From positions 1 through 38,149 of the forward strand of contig CAMTFK010000015.1 of NCBI GenBank assembly GCA_947071285.1: DNA of 38,149 nt, given 5' to 3'. Numbering within the stretch: the stretch's first letter is position 1; every line of letters begins with the position of its first letter. This DNA comes from an uncultured Bacteroides sp. GTDB lineage: Bacteria > Bacteroidota > Bacteroidia > Bacteroidales > Bacteroidaceae. The notes below the pieces were generated by a model. The model did no database searches and had not been told where the DNA came from. It saw only the letters and a list, made by a program, of their open reading frames with translations. Shown here piece by piece: positions 1-7,355 of this stretch. A program made the translations under genes and the position numbers.

Positions 1-1
1 T

Positions 2-547
2 ACGTTCTCAACCGAAAACTGGAACCGTCCATCGGATGAAGTGGCAGCCTTGATGAGCCTTCTTTTCGACTCTATCGAAGAAGATACGTTCATGAAGAAC
101 AATATCAGTTTCCGGATTATTGGAGATATTGAAAAGTTACCCGCAAATGTACAAGACCGCTTATACAATTGCGTGGAAAATACTTCTAAGAATACAGGCA
201 TGTGCCTGGTACTTGCCCTCAGCTACTCTTCACGTTGGGAGATAACCGAAGCCAGCCGGCAAATAGCCGCATTGGTACAAAAAGGAGAATTGGCACTCGA
301 AGAAATCAATTGCGATTTAATGTCAAAGCACCTGACGACCAACTTTATGCCCGATCCCGATCTGCTGATACGTACCGGTGGAGAAATCCGTCTGAGCAAT
401 TACCTGCTTTGGCAATGCGCGTATTCGGAACTTTATTTTTGCGAAACCTATTGGCCCGACTTCCGGGAAGAGGAACTTTGCAAAGCTATTTGCGACTACC
501 AGAAACGGGAACGCAGATTCGGAAAAATCAGTGAACAAATCAGTTAA
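2..547 (+). CDS. uppS: Isoprenyl transferase (undecaprenyl diphosphate synthase), C-terminal part
   Basis: This cis-prenyltransferase condenses isopentenyl diphosphate units into undecaprenyl diphosphate, the carrier lipid for peptidoglycan and surface glycans. The gene enters from outside the window. The reading frame is open from base 2 and encodes the family motif FSTENWNRP at once, so the first ATG at 41 is internal and roughly the first quarter to third of the protein is missing. The second signature, RTGGEIRLSNYLLWQ followed by AYSELYF and WPDF, is the substrate-binding region near the C terminus. In the usual family form the first residues read RTSGE, so GGE here is a small variation. 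bamA follows 28 nt after the stop on the same strand, which suggests co-transcription. Confidence 0.95.
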   Translation, partial: TFSTENWNRPSDEVAALMSLLFDSIEEDTFMKNNISFRIIGDIEKLPANVQDRLYNCVENTSKNTGMCLVLALSYSSRWEITEASRQIAALVQKGELALEEINCDLMSKHLTTNFMPDPDLLIRTGGEIRLSNYLLWQCAYSELYFCETYWPDFREEELCKAICDYQKRERRFGKISEQIS

Positions 548-575
548 ACCCAAACATATTTAATCCAAAACATAA

Positions 576-3215
576 ATGCACTATCGTATTTTCTCTATAC
601 TCACAGCGTTTATCTGCCTCTTTGGTTGTGTATTGACAAGCGCCGCTCAAGATGCCAACGGTATCGATGATGCGGAAAAACCAGTCATTCTCTACTCGGG
701 AACACCCAAAAAGTATGAGATTGCAGAAATTAAAGTAGAAGGAGTTAAGAACTATGAGGACTATGTACTGATCGGATTATCCGGTCTGTCTGTAGGTCAA
801 ACGATTACTATCCCGGGTGAAGAAGTCACTCAGGCTTGTAGGCGTTACTGGCGTCATGGTTTGTTCTCTAATGTTCAAATTACGGCTGACAAGATAGAAG
901 GCGACAAAGTATGGTTGACCATTCATCTGACCCAGCGTCCGCGTGTATCCGACATCCGCTATCACGGCGTGAAGAAGTCTGAACGTGAGGACATAGAGAG
1001 CAGGGTCGGTATGATAAAAGGCGGCCAGGTGACCCCTAACGTCATTGACCGTGCCAAGACTCTGATTAAACGATACTTTGATGATAAAGGTTTCAAGAAT
1101 GCAGAAGTTATCATCTCGCAGAAAGATGACGTATCCAACGAGAACCAGGTTATCGTAGACATCGACATCGATAAGAAAGAGAAGGTGAAAGTGCACGAAA
1201 TCACCATCGTTGGTAATGAGGCCATAACAACCAAGAAGTTGAAGCGCATCATGAAGAAAACCAACGAGAAAAATAAGTTGCTCAATCTTTTCCGTACCAA
1301 GAAGTTCGTAGAAGAAAACTTTGAAGCGGACAAGCAGTTGATTCTCGACAAGTATAACGAGTTGGGTTATCGTGATGCCATGATTGTAGAAGATAGCATC
1401 AAACCCTATGACGACCGTACGGTAGACATTTTCATGAAAATTGAAGAAGGAGACAAATACTATCTTCGTAATGTAACGTGGGTAGGTAACACATTGTATC
1501 CTTCAGAACAGTTGAACTTCATGCTTCGTATGAAGAAAGGTGACGTATACAACCAGAAGTTGCTGGAAGAGCGCACTATGTCGGACGAAGATGCTATCGG
1601 TAACCTCTACTATAATAACGGTTATTTGTTCTACAGCCTCGAACCGGTGGAAGTAAACATTGTAGGAGACTCCATCGACTTGGAAATGCGTATTTTCGAA
1701 GGCCGTCAGGCTACTATCAATAAGATCAGCATCAATGGTAACGACCGTTTGTATGAAAACGTAGTACGCCGCGAGCTTCGTACCCGCCCGGGTGATTTGT
1801 TCAGTCGTGAAGACTTGATGCGTTCTATGCGTGAAATTCAGCAAATGGGACACTTTGACCCGGAACAGATCAAACCTGACATTCAGCCGAGACCGGAGGA
1901 CGGAACGGTAGATATCGGTTACGACCTGGTATCCAAAGCTAACGACCAGGTGGAATTCTCCGCCGGTTGGGGACAAACAGGTATTATCGGTAAACTGAGT
2001 TTGAAGTTCACCAACTTCTCACTTGCCAACCTGCTGCACCCGGGTGAAAACTACCGTGGTATCCTGCCGCAGGGTGATGGTCAGACGTTGACTGTCAGCG
2101 GACAAACCAATGCCAAGTATTACCAATCATATAGTATTTCGTTCTACGACCCGTGGTTCGGCGGTAAACGTCCTAATGCGTTCTCTCTGTCGGCGTTCTA
2201 TTCCGTACAGACAGACATCAGTAGCCGTTACTACAACTCGGCGTACATGAACAGCTACTACAACAGCATGTATAGCGGTATGTATGGTTATGGTATGTAC
2301 AACTACGGTAACTACAACAGCTACGAAAACTATTACGACCCCGACAAGTCTATCAAGATGTTCGGTGTGGCTGCCATGTTCGGTAAGCGTTTGAAATGGC
2401 CGGATGACTACTTCCAGTTTACTGCCGAGTTGTCTTACCAACGTTACATCCTGAGCGACTGGCAATACTTCCCCGTTACAAACGGTAAGTGTAACAACCT
2501 CAGCATCAACCTGACCCTGTCTCGTAGTTCAATCGACAACCCGATTTATCCGCGTTCAGGTTCCGAGTTCTCATTGTCAGTGCAGTTGACTCCGCCGTAT
2601 TCATTGTTCGATGGCAAAGACTATAGCAAATACAGCACCAGCAATCAGGACGACATGAATAAGATGCACAAATGGATTGAATACCACAAATGGAAATTCA
2701 AATCCAAAGTATATATCCCGTTGATGGACCCTGTAGCTGTGAAACGTACTCCGGTATTGATGGGACGCGTGGAATTTGGTTTGCTGGGACACTATAACAA
2801 GTATAAGAAATCTCCGTTCGAAACATTCGACGTGGGTGGTGACGGTATGACCGGTTACTCCAGTTACGCTACGGAAAGTATTGCTCTCCGTGGTTATGAA
2901 AATAGCTCATTGACTCCTTACGGATATGAAGGTTACGCTTATACCCGCCTCGGTCTTGAGTTAAGATATCCGCTGATGCTGGAAACAAGTACCAGTATTT
3001 ATGCGTTAGGTTTTGTAGAAGCCGGTAATGCCTGGCAAGATGTGAAGAACTTCAACCCGTTTGAGTTGAAACGTTCTGCAGGTGTCGGTGTCCGTATCTT
3101 CCTGCCGATGATTGGTATGATGGGTATTGACTGGGCTTATGGTTTCGATAAAGTACGTGGTTCTACACAATATGGTGGCAGTCAATTCCACTTTATCTTA
3201 GGACAAGAATTCTAA
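576..3215 (+). CDS. bamA: Outer-membrane protein assembly factor BamA
   Basis: BamA is the core of the BAM machine that folds beta-barrel proteins into the outer membrane. The 879-aa product has an N-terminal signal peptide ending near SAAQ (about residue 24), then a run of POTRA-type repeats to about residue 460, with recurrent KRxxDDKGFKNAEV- and YNELGYRDA-like segments. A 16-stranded-type barrel follows and ends in Phe (GQEF), the usual C-terminal signal of outer-membrane barrels. The R-G-Y/F-E-type sequence ALRGYE near residue 770 corresponds to the conserved barrel-interior motif of the Omp85 family. Residues about 549-590 form an unusual Tyr/Asn/Ser/Met/Gly-rich stretch, probably an extracellular loop. 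The gene lies 28 nt after uppS and 24 nt before the first skp gene, so these envelope-assembly genes probably form one operon. Confidence 0.96.
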   Translation: MHYRIFSILTAFICLFGCVLTSAAQDANGIDDAEKPVILYSGTPKKYEIAEIKVEGVKNYEDYVLIGLSGLSVGQTITIPGEEVTQACRRYWRHGLFSNVQITADKIEGDKVWLTIHLTQRPRVSDIRYHGVKKSEREDIESRVGMIKGGQVTPNVIDRAKTLIKRYFDDKGFKNAEVIISQKDDVSNENQVIVDIDIDKKEKVKVHEITIVGNEAITTKKLKRIMKKTNEKNKLLNLFRTKKFVEENFEADKQLILDKYNELGYRDAMIVEDSIKPYDDRTVDIFMKIEEGDKYYLRNVTWVGNTLYPSEQLNFMLRMKKGDVYNQKLLEERTMSDEDAIGNLYYNNGYLFYSLEPVEVNIVGDSIDLEMRIFEGRQATINKISINGNDRLYENVVRRELRTRPGDLFSREDLMRSMREIQQMGHFDPEQIKPDIQPRPEDGTVDIGYDLVSKANDQVEFSAGWGQTGIIGKLSLKFTNFSLANLLHPGENYRGILPQGDGQTLTVSGQTNAKYYQSYSISFYDPWFGGKRPNAFSLSAFYSVQTDISSRYYNSAYMNSYYNSMYSGMYGYGMYNYGNYNSYENYYDPDKSIKMFGVAAMFGKRLKWPDDYFQFTAELSYQRYILSDWQYFPVTNGKCNNLSINLTLSRSSIDNPIYPRSGSEFSLSVQLTPPYSLFDGKDYSKYSTSNQDDMNKMHKWIEYHKWKFKSKVYIPLMDPVAVKRTPVLMGRVEFGLLGHYNKYKKSPFETFDVGGDGMTGYSSYATESIALRGYENSSLTPYGYEGYAYTRLGLELRYPLMLETSTSIYALGFVEAGNAWQDVKNFNPFELKRSAGVGVRIFLPMIGMMGIDWAYGFDKVRGSTQYGGSQFHFILGQEF

Positions 3216-3239
3216 ATTGTATCACAAAAACCAAACGTT

Positions 3240-3755
3240 ATGAGAAAGTCTGTTTTATTAATGATCTTGCTGTTTGCCGTAGGCATGACAGCCAGTGCAC
3301 AAAAGTTTGCCCTGATTGACATGGAGTATATCCTGAAAAACATTCCGGCTTACGAACGTGCTAACGAACAGTTGAACCAAGCTTCTAAGAAATGGCAAAG
3401 TGAAGTAGAGAAAGTTGCCGAAGAAGCTAAAACGTTGTACAAGAACTATCAATCCGAAGCCGTCTTCCTTTCCGAAGAACAAAAGGGAAAGAAGGAGGAA
3501 GCGATTGTCGCTAAAGAGAGGGAAGCAGCAGAATTGCGCCGCACCTATTTTGGTCCTGAAGGAGAATTGTTCAAGAAGCGTGAGAGTCTGATGCAACCTA
3601 TTCAAGATGAAATATACAATGTTGTTAAGGAAATATCAGAACAGAAAGGCTATTCTGTAGTTGTTGACCGCGCTTCTGCTACAAGCATCATTTTTGCCTC
3701 TCCGCAAATAGATATCAGCAATGAAGTGCTTGCAAAGTTAGGATATTCAAATTAA
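3240..3755 (+). CDS. OmpH/Skp-family periplasmic chaperone, first copy
   Basis: Skp/OmpH proteins hold unfolded outer-membrane proteins in the periplasm for delivery to BamA. The 171-aa product has a cleavable signal peptide (hydrophobic stretch MILLFAVGMTASAQ) followed at once by KFALIDMEYIL, the first strand of the family's trimerisation body. A long charged helical region, about residues 45-120 and rich in Lys, Glu, Gln and Ala, would form the tentacles. The C-terminal SVVVDRASATSIIFA segment completes the body domain. Length is normal for the family. It is directly downstream of bamA and followed by a second paralogue, the usual Bacteroidetes arrangement. Assignment rests on architecture and context. 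Confidence 0.93.
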   Translation: MRKSVLLMILLFAVGMTASAQKFALIDMEYILKNIPAYERANEQLNQASKKWQSEVEKVAEEAKTLYKNYQSEAVFLSEEQKGKKEEAIVAKEREAAELRRTYFGPEGELFKKRESLMQPIQDEIYNVVKEISEQKGYSVVVDRASATSIIFASPQIDISNEVLAKLGYSN

Positions 3756-3792
3756 TTTCATAAATTTGCCCAATGATTATAAGCTAAAGCGC

Positions 3793-3800
3793 TATATTTG
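3793..3800 (+). promoter_or_regulatory. Candidate -7 promoter element before second skp gene
   Basis: TATATTTG matches the Bacteroidetes -7 consensus TAnnTTTG and lies 42 nt before the second skp start, in an 87-nt gap. A TTTG at 3765-3768 could act as the -33 box, but its spacing of 24 nt is longer than usual. It would give the second skp gene its own promoter as well as read-through from bamA. Confidence 0.5.
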
Positions 3801-3842
3801 CATTGATACAATGAACAATTATTTAAATAAACAATAAACATT

Positions 3843-4346
3843 ATGCTTAAAAAAATCGCACTACTCGTAATTGTGTTTGCTCTTCCGTTAGGAGCAATGG
3901 CACAAAAATTTGCTCACATGAACTCTCAGGAAGTCATCGCTCTCATGCCGGAATATACAAAGGCACAAGCGGACTTGGAAGCTATGTCTAAACAATACCA
4001 AGAAGAGATGCAACGCTCTCAGGCTGAGTTCAACAAGAAAATACAGGAGTTCCAGGCACAAGTTGACTCTCTGCCGAAGAATATCGCAGAAAGACGTCAG
4101 AAAGAATTGCAGGACATGGATCAAAGACAACAAGAGTTCCAACAGGAAGCTTACCAGAATATGCAGAAAGCACAACAGGATGCATTGATTCCTATCTATA
4201 AGAAATTGGACGAAGCTATCCAGGCTGTAGGTAAAGCAGAAGGTGCTATCTACATTTTTGATTTGGCTCGTACTTCTATTCCTTACGTAAGCGCTACAAG
4301 CGTGGATGTTACAGCTAAAGTGAAAGCTCAGTTGGGTATCAAATAA
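3843..4346 (+). CDS. OmpH/Skp-family periplasmic chaperone, second copy
   Basis: This is a paralogue of the preceding gene with the same plan: a signal peptide ending at AMAQ, the strand KFAHMNSQEVIALMPEY, a Gln-rich coiled-coil region at about residues 40-115, and a C-terminal AIYIFDLARTSIPYVSATSVDVT segment. The helical part is richer in Gln and Met than that of the first copy, so the two may prefer different clients or form mixed trimers; this is inference. It has a TAnnTTTG match upstream and a very strong terminator 23 nt after its stop, making it the last gene of the bamA-skp unit. Confidence 0.93.
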   Translation: MLKKIALLVIVFALPLGAMAQKFAHMNSQEVIALMPEYTKAQADLEAMSKQYQEEMQRSQAEFNKKIQEFQAQVDSLPKNIAERRQKELQDMDQRQQEFQQEAYQNMQKAQQDALIPIYKKLDEAIQAVGKAEGAIYIFDLARTSIPYVSATSVDVTAKVKAQLGIK

Positions 4347-4369
4347 GAAAGAATTATCTTATCTAAAGA

Positions 4370-4413
4370 TAGAAAAAAGGCGTGGACTGCATACAGTCTA
4401 CGCCTTTTTTCTA
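4370..4413 (+). terminator. Strong intrinsic terminator after the skp genes
   Basis: A 20-bp stem (one G-U pair) is closed by the 4-nt loop CATA. The GC-rich core GGCGTGGACTG/CAGTCTACGCC is flanked by an A-run on the left and a T-run on the right, so the hairpin can terminate transcription in both directions. It separates the bamA-skp unit from murI. Confidence 0.9.
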
Positions 4414-4419
4414 TCTTTG
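4412..4419 (+). promoter_or_regulatory. murI -7 promoter element overlapping the terminator
   Basis: TATCTTTG is an exact TAnnTTTG match whose first two bases are the last bases of the preceding terminator stem. Its 3' end is 16 nt before the murI ATG at 4436, so the predicted mRNA leader is only about 10 nt. The -33 region would fall within the terminator's 3' arm. Confidence 0.65.
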
Positions 4420-4435
4420 CACTCTATACTCTATC

Positions 4436-5275
4436 ATGAAACAAGAATTACCCACTATTCCCGGCCCCATCGGCGTATTCGATTCCGGATACGGCGGACT
4501 GACTATCCTGAGTAAGATACGGGAAGCCCTACCTCAATATGACTACATCTATCTGGGAGACAATGCACGCACGCCTTATGGCACGCGGTCTTTCGAAATA
4601 GTATATGAATTCACGCTGCAAGCGGTCACCAAACTATTCGAGATGGGTTGCCACCTCGTTATCCTGGCTTGCAATACCGCTTCTGCCAAAGCACTTCGCA
4701 GCATACAAATAAATGATTTACCCGGAATGGATCCGGACCGCCGGGTGTTGGGCGTCATACGTCCCACTGTGGAGTGTATCGGTGGTATTACTCATAGCCG
4801 CCATGTAGGTATCCTCGCTACTGCAGGAACTATCAAATCCGAATCTTATCCATTGGAGATACATAAGCTTTTCCCGGATATTCAAGTACAGGGTGAAGCC
4901 TGTCCCTTATGGGTGCCACTCGTAGAAAACAATGAGGCAGAAGGAGATGGAACGGACTATTTCATCCGCAAATACATTGACGAACTTCTTTCTAAAGATG
5001 AATATATTGACACAGTAATCCTGGGTTGTACACATTATCCTCTGTTGCTTCCCAAGATACAGAAGTATATGCCCGCCGGCATTACTACCGTAGCGCAAGG
5101 AGAATTGGTAGCTGACAGTCTGAAAGACTACTTGCGGCGCCATCCTGAAATGGATAATAAATGCACCAAAACAGGAAACTGTGCCTACTACACCACGGAA
5201 GCAGAAGAAAAGTTCATTGAATCAGCTTCCACTTTTCTGAACAAGGAGGTAACTGTGCAGCGAATAGAACTATAA
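4436..5275 (+). CDS. murI: Glutamate racemase
   Basis: MurI converts L-glutamate to D-glutamate for peptidoglycan, using two cysteines as opposing acid/base groups. The 279-aa protein shows GVFDSGYGGLTI near the start, LGDNARTPYG, ACNTAS with catalytic Cys79, the GVIRPTVE segment, and LGCTHYPLL with catalytic Cys198. The frame is open upstream to a GTG at 4382, but that start would lie inside the terminator hairpin and add an unrelated hydrophobic tail. The ATG at 4436, just after a TAnnTTTG promoter box, gives the normal family length and is chosen here. The protein is expected in the cytoplasm. Confidence 0.96.
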   Translation: MKQELPTIPGPIGVFDSGYGGLTILSKIREALPQYDYIYLGDNARTPYGTRSFEIVYEFTLQAVTKLFEMGCHLVILACNTASAKALRSIQINDLPGMDPDRRVLGVIRPTVECIGGITHSRHVGILATAGTIKSESYPLEIHKLFPDIQVQGEACPLWVPLVENNEAEGDGTDYFIRKYIDELLSKDEYIDTVILGCTHYPLLLPKIQKYMPAGITTVAQGELVADSLKDYLRRHPEMDNKCTKTGNCAYYTTEAEEKFIESASTFLNKEVTVQRIEL

Positions 5276-5323
5276 TCGCCAAACATTTACCGATAAAAGA
5301 AATCTTTTCTTCGAAATACTTGT

Positions 5324-5331
5324 TATATTTG
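5324..5331 (+). promoter_or_regulatory. Candidate -7 promoter element before the DUF2007-type gene
   Basis: TATATTTG matches TAnnTTTG and lies 30 nt before the ATG at 5362. No clear -33 TTTG is present at the usual spacing. It may also drive proB, which follows after 41 nt. Confidence 0.55.
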
Positions 5332-5361
5332 TAGTATATAAACCCATTAATATTTACCATT

Positions 5362-5598
5362 ATGAAATCAACAGACAATAGCCGCACAGTGGAGGTGTTC
5401 AAAGGATCACCGTGGGAAGCAGAACTTGTTAAAGGTTTACTCGAGAACAATGGTATAGCAACTATTTTAAAAGACGGACTTATGAGTACCATTGCACCTT
5501 ATATAACATCCGATATAACAATCCTCGTAAGCGAGGAAAGATATGAAGACGCTATGGAAATAATTCGGGAGCGTGGCAAAGGTGAAGATGAAGACTAA
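5362..5598 (+). CDS. Small DUF2007-type protein (putative signal-transducing family)
   Basis: The 78-aa cytoplasmic protein has no signal peptide or membrane segment. It begins with TVEVFKGSPWEAELVKGLLENNGIATILKD, an alpha-beta pattern typical of DUF2007 proteins, in which a strand is followed by a helix covering 'ELVKGLLE-NGI'. It then has a strand pair (TSDITILVSEERYEDAMEIIRE) like a degenerate ferredoxin fold. The family is annotated only as a putative signal-transducing protein and its biochemical role is unknown. It sits between murI and proB on the same strand, with its own candidate promoter. Confidence 0.75.
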   Translation: MKSTDNSRTVEVFKGSPWEAELVKGLLENNGIATILKDGLMSTIAPYITSDITILVSEERYEDAMEIIRERGKGEDED

Positions 5599-5639
5599 GT
5601 GCAGTCTCTAAAAACCACATAAGAACAATATAACAACAC

Positions 5640-6722
5640 ATGGATCAACATTTTTCGAGAATTGCTGTAAAAGTAGGCAGCAATGTCCTGACGCGTCGCG
5701 ACGGCACTCTGGACGTTACACGTATGTCTGCACTGGTCGACCAGATAGCTGAATTGCACAAGACAGGAGTAGAAATCATCCTCGTTTCATCCGGAGCCGT
5801 GGCTTCCGGACGTAGCGAAGTGCACCCAACCAAGAAGCTGGACAGTGTAGACCAGCGCCAGCTCTTCTCTGCCGTAGGGCAAGCCAAACTAATCAACCGC
5901 TATTACGAGTTATTCCGCGAACATGGTATTGCCGTAGGACAAGTGCTGACTATGAAGGAAAACTTCGCCACCCGCCGTCACTACCTCAATCAGAAGAACT
6001 GCATGACGGTAATGCTGGAGAACGGTGTCATCCCTATCGTGAATGAAAACGACACTATTTCCGTAAGCGAACTGATGTTTACGGACAATGATGAACTGTC
6101 CGGCCTGATAGCGTCTATGATGGACGCACAAGCGCTGATTATACTCAGCAATATTAACGGGATTTACAACGGCTCCCCAGCCGACCCTACCTCAGAAGTA
6201 ATACGGGAGATTGGCCAAGGTAAGGACCTGTCATCCTACATCCAGGCTTCCAAGTCCAGTTTCGGACGTGGCGGTATGTTGACTAAAACCAACATTGCCC
6301 GCAAAGTAGCTGACGAAGGTATCACGGTTATCATTGCCAACGGCAAGCTCGATAATATTCTCGTCGATTTGATACAGCGCCCGGAGAGTACTCTTTGTAC
6401 ACGTTTTATCCCTTCTGCCGAACCTGTGTCCAGTATAAAGAAATGGATTGCCCACAGTGAAGGTTTCGCCAAAGGTGAACTGCATATCAACCAATGCGCT
6501 ACAGAGGTCTTGAATTCCGATAAAGCAATCAGTATCCTGCCCGTTGGCATCACCGCTATCGAGGGAGAGTTTGAAAAAGATGACATCGTGCGGATTATTG
6601 ATTTTGAAGGTAATCCCGTAGGCGTAGGAAAAGCGAATTGCGACTCTGCACAAGCAAGGGAAGCGATGGGAAAGCATGGGAAGAAGCCGGTGGTGCACTA
6701 TGATTATCTGTATATAGAATAA
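5640..6722 (+). CDS. proB: Glutamate 5-kinase
   Basis: ProB phosphorylates L-glutamate to gamma-glutamyl phosphate, the first step of proline synthesis. The 360-aa protein has an amino-acid kinase domain (about residues 1-255) with VKVGSNVLTRRDG for phosphate binding, VSSGAVASGR, the NENDTIS glutamate-binding motif, FTDNDELS and GRGGMLTK. The C-terminal region (about 275-360) looks like the PUA domain of full-length ProB proteins (VLNSDKAISILPVGITAIEGEFEKDDIVRI). The length is close to the family's usual 360-370 aa. The partner gene proA does not follow. Instead 633 bp of non-coding DNA and a converging PUL come next. Confidence 0.95.
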   Translation: MDQHFSRIAVKVGSNVLTRRDGTLDVTRMSALVDQIAELHKTGVEIILVSSGAVASGRSEVHPTKKLDSVDQRQLFSAVGQAKLINRYYELFREHGIAVGQVLTMKENFATRRHYLNQKNCMTVMLENGVIPIVNENDTISVSELMFTDNDELSGLIASMMDAQALIILSNINGIYNGSPADPTSEVIREIGQGKDLSSYIQASKSSFGRGGMLTKTNIARKVADEGITVIIANGKLDNILVDLIQRPESTLCTRFIPSAEPVSSIKKWIAHSEGFAKGELHINQCATEVLNSDKAISILPVGITAIEGEFEKDDIVRIIDFEGNPVGVGKANCDSAQAREAMGKHGKKPVVHYDYLYIE

Positions 6723-6789
6723 AAAATAGATGATGTTATAATACATCATAATATTGTTACTTCTCATGTTATGTGAATTAATAGTTTAG

Positions 6790-6884
6790 TAAATAAAACA
6801 GACTATTCTGTTTTAAAAACGAGCTTTTAATTTTTCAATTAATAGTTTTGTTTGTGTCCTAAGCTTAACGACCATGCAAAGATA
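6790..6884 (-). ncRNA. Possible small RNA: orphan promoter box to terminator
   Basis: On the minus strand TATCTTTG (6884-6877) matches TAnnTTTG, and the hairpin TCTGTTTT/AAAACAGA followed by TATTT lies about 75 nt downstream. No credible ORF lies between them. The stretch contains a small AATT-GAAA-AATT hairpin. There is no good -33 box, so this is only a candidate. Confidence 0.2.
6795..6814. terminator. Bidirectional hairpin terminator after proB
   Basis: AAAACAGA-CTAT-TCTGTTTT forms an 8-bp stem with a T-run on either strand, 72 nt after the proB stop. On the plus strand it would end proB transcription. On the minus strand it would end a short transcript from a promoter-like box at 6877-6884. 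Confidence 0.55.
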
Positions 6885-6935
6885 AGGCTCTTTTCATAAT
6901 TCACCTACCGATTTCGGGGTAAGCGTTAATTTCCC

Positions 6936-6992
6936 TCCTCCTTTTCCTCCTCCTCTCCTTCCGGTCCCCCTGTGGGGGAGTCATGAGGGGGA
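6936..6992. repeat. Pyrimidine tract followed by G/C hairpin
   Basis: A run of CCTCCTCC-type pyrimidines leads into TCCCCC-TGT-GGGGGA (6965-6979), a perfect 6-bp hairpin, and a second GGGGGA at 6987-6992 could compete for the same TCCCCC arm. The composition differs sharply from the AT-rich flanks. Function unknown. Confidence 0.4.
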
Positions 6993-7000
6993 TATTCTTT

Positions 7001-7030
7001 GCTATGCTATTCTGTGCTATGCTATGCTAT
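7001..7030. repeat. Pentanucleotide tandem repeat (GCTAT)n
   Basis: Six consecutive 5-nt units read GCTAT, GCTAT, TCTGT, GCTAT, GCTAT, GCTAT. It lies in non-coding DNA between proB and the PUL, immediately before the 22-nt-period array. A tract this short could slip during replication, but no gene boundary is near enough for an obvious phase-variation role. Confidence 0.7.
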
Positions 7031-7206
7031 GTGTACTCAGAGTAACATTTTCAGGGATATTTGCAGCATTTTCAGGCTTAATTGTTACAGTTTCAATTGG
7101 TGGGTAAGCAGTTTCCGTAAGCTTTATGGATATATTCCCAAAGCTTTACAAGCGTATTCCTAAAGCTTTACTATCACGCTCCCAAAGCTTCAGGAATAAA
7201 CAGGGA
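7031..7206. repeat. Intergenic array of degenerate 22-nt units (AAGCTTTA word)
   Basis: AAGCTTTA occurs at 7119, 7141 and 7163 and AAGCTTCA at 7185, exactly 22 nt apart. Each 22-nt unit is AAGCTTTA, then 8 variable bases, then TTCCCA, TTCCTA or CTCCCA. A weaker version of the same period extends upstream, where TTTTC/TTTCC words recur in the same half of each 22-nt unit from about 7042, including CATTTTCAGG at 7046 and 7067. It is not coding (22 is not a multiple of 3) and not CRISPR. It lies just past the terminator at the 3' end of the leftward PUL. Confidence 0.75.
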
Positions 7207-7275
7207 TTGAGGACAAGTATTTCTGTCTGTCGGTGAATTTCCTGACAGAGATTGCTTATTATGAAAGATTAAAAA

Positions 7276-7309
7276 AAGAGGGTATGTCTTTTCTCCGACA
7301 TACCCTCTT
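7276..7309 (-). terminator. Intrinsic terminator of the PUL's last operon
   Basis: A perfect 13-bp stem AAGAGGGTATGTC/GACATACCCTCTT with an 8-nt loop is followed, on the minus strand, by a run of seven T. It lies 47 nt beyond the stop of the GH30 gene and ends the GH92-GH3-GH43-GH30 unit. Confidence 0.9.
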
Positions 7310-7355
7310 AGCATAACTAAAAAAGCAAATTATGTTATCGCTTCAGATGAAGAAA

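Noticed and set aside
4382..4435. N-terminal extension of MurI from a GTG start
   Set aside because: It would be encoded by the terminator hairpin and the promoter box, and the ATG at 4436 gives the normal family start.
7031..7206. CRISPR array
   Set aside because: The repeated words are only 6-10 bases, the unit is 22 nt without distinct repeat and spacer parts, and no cas genes are present.
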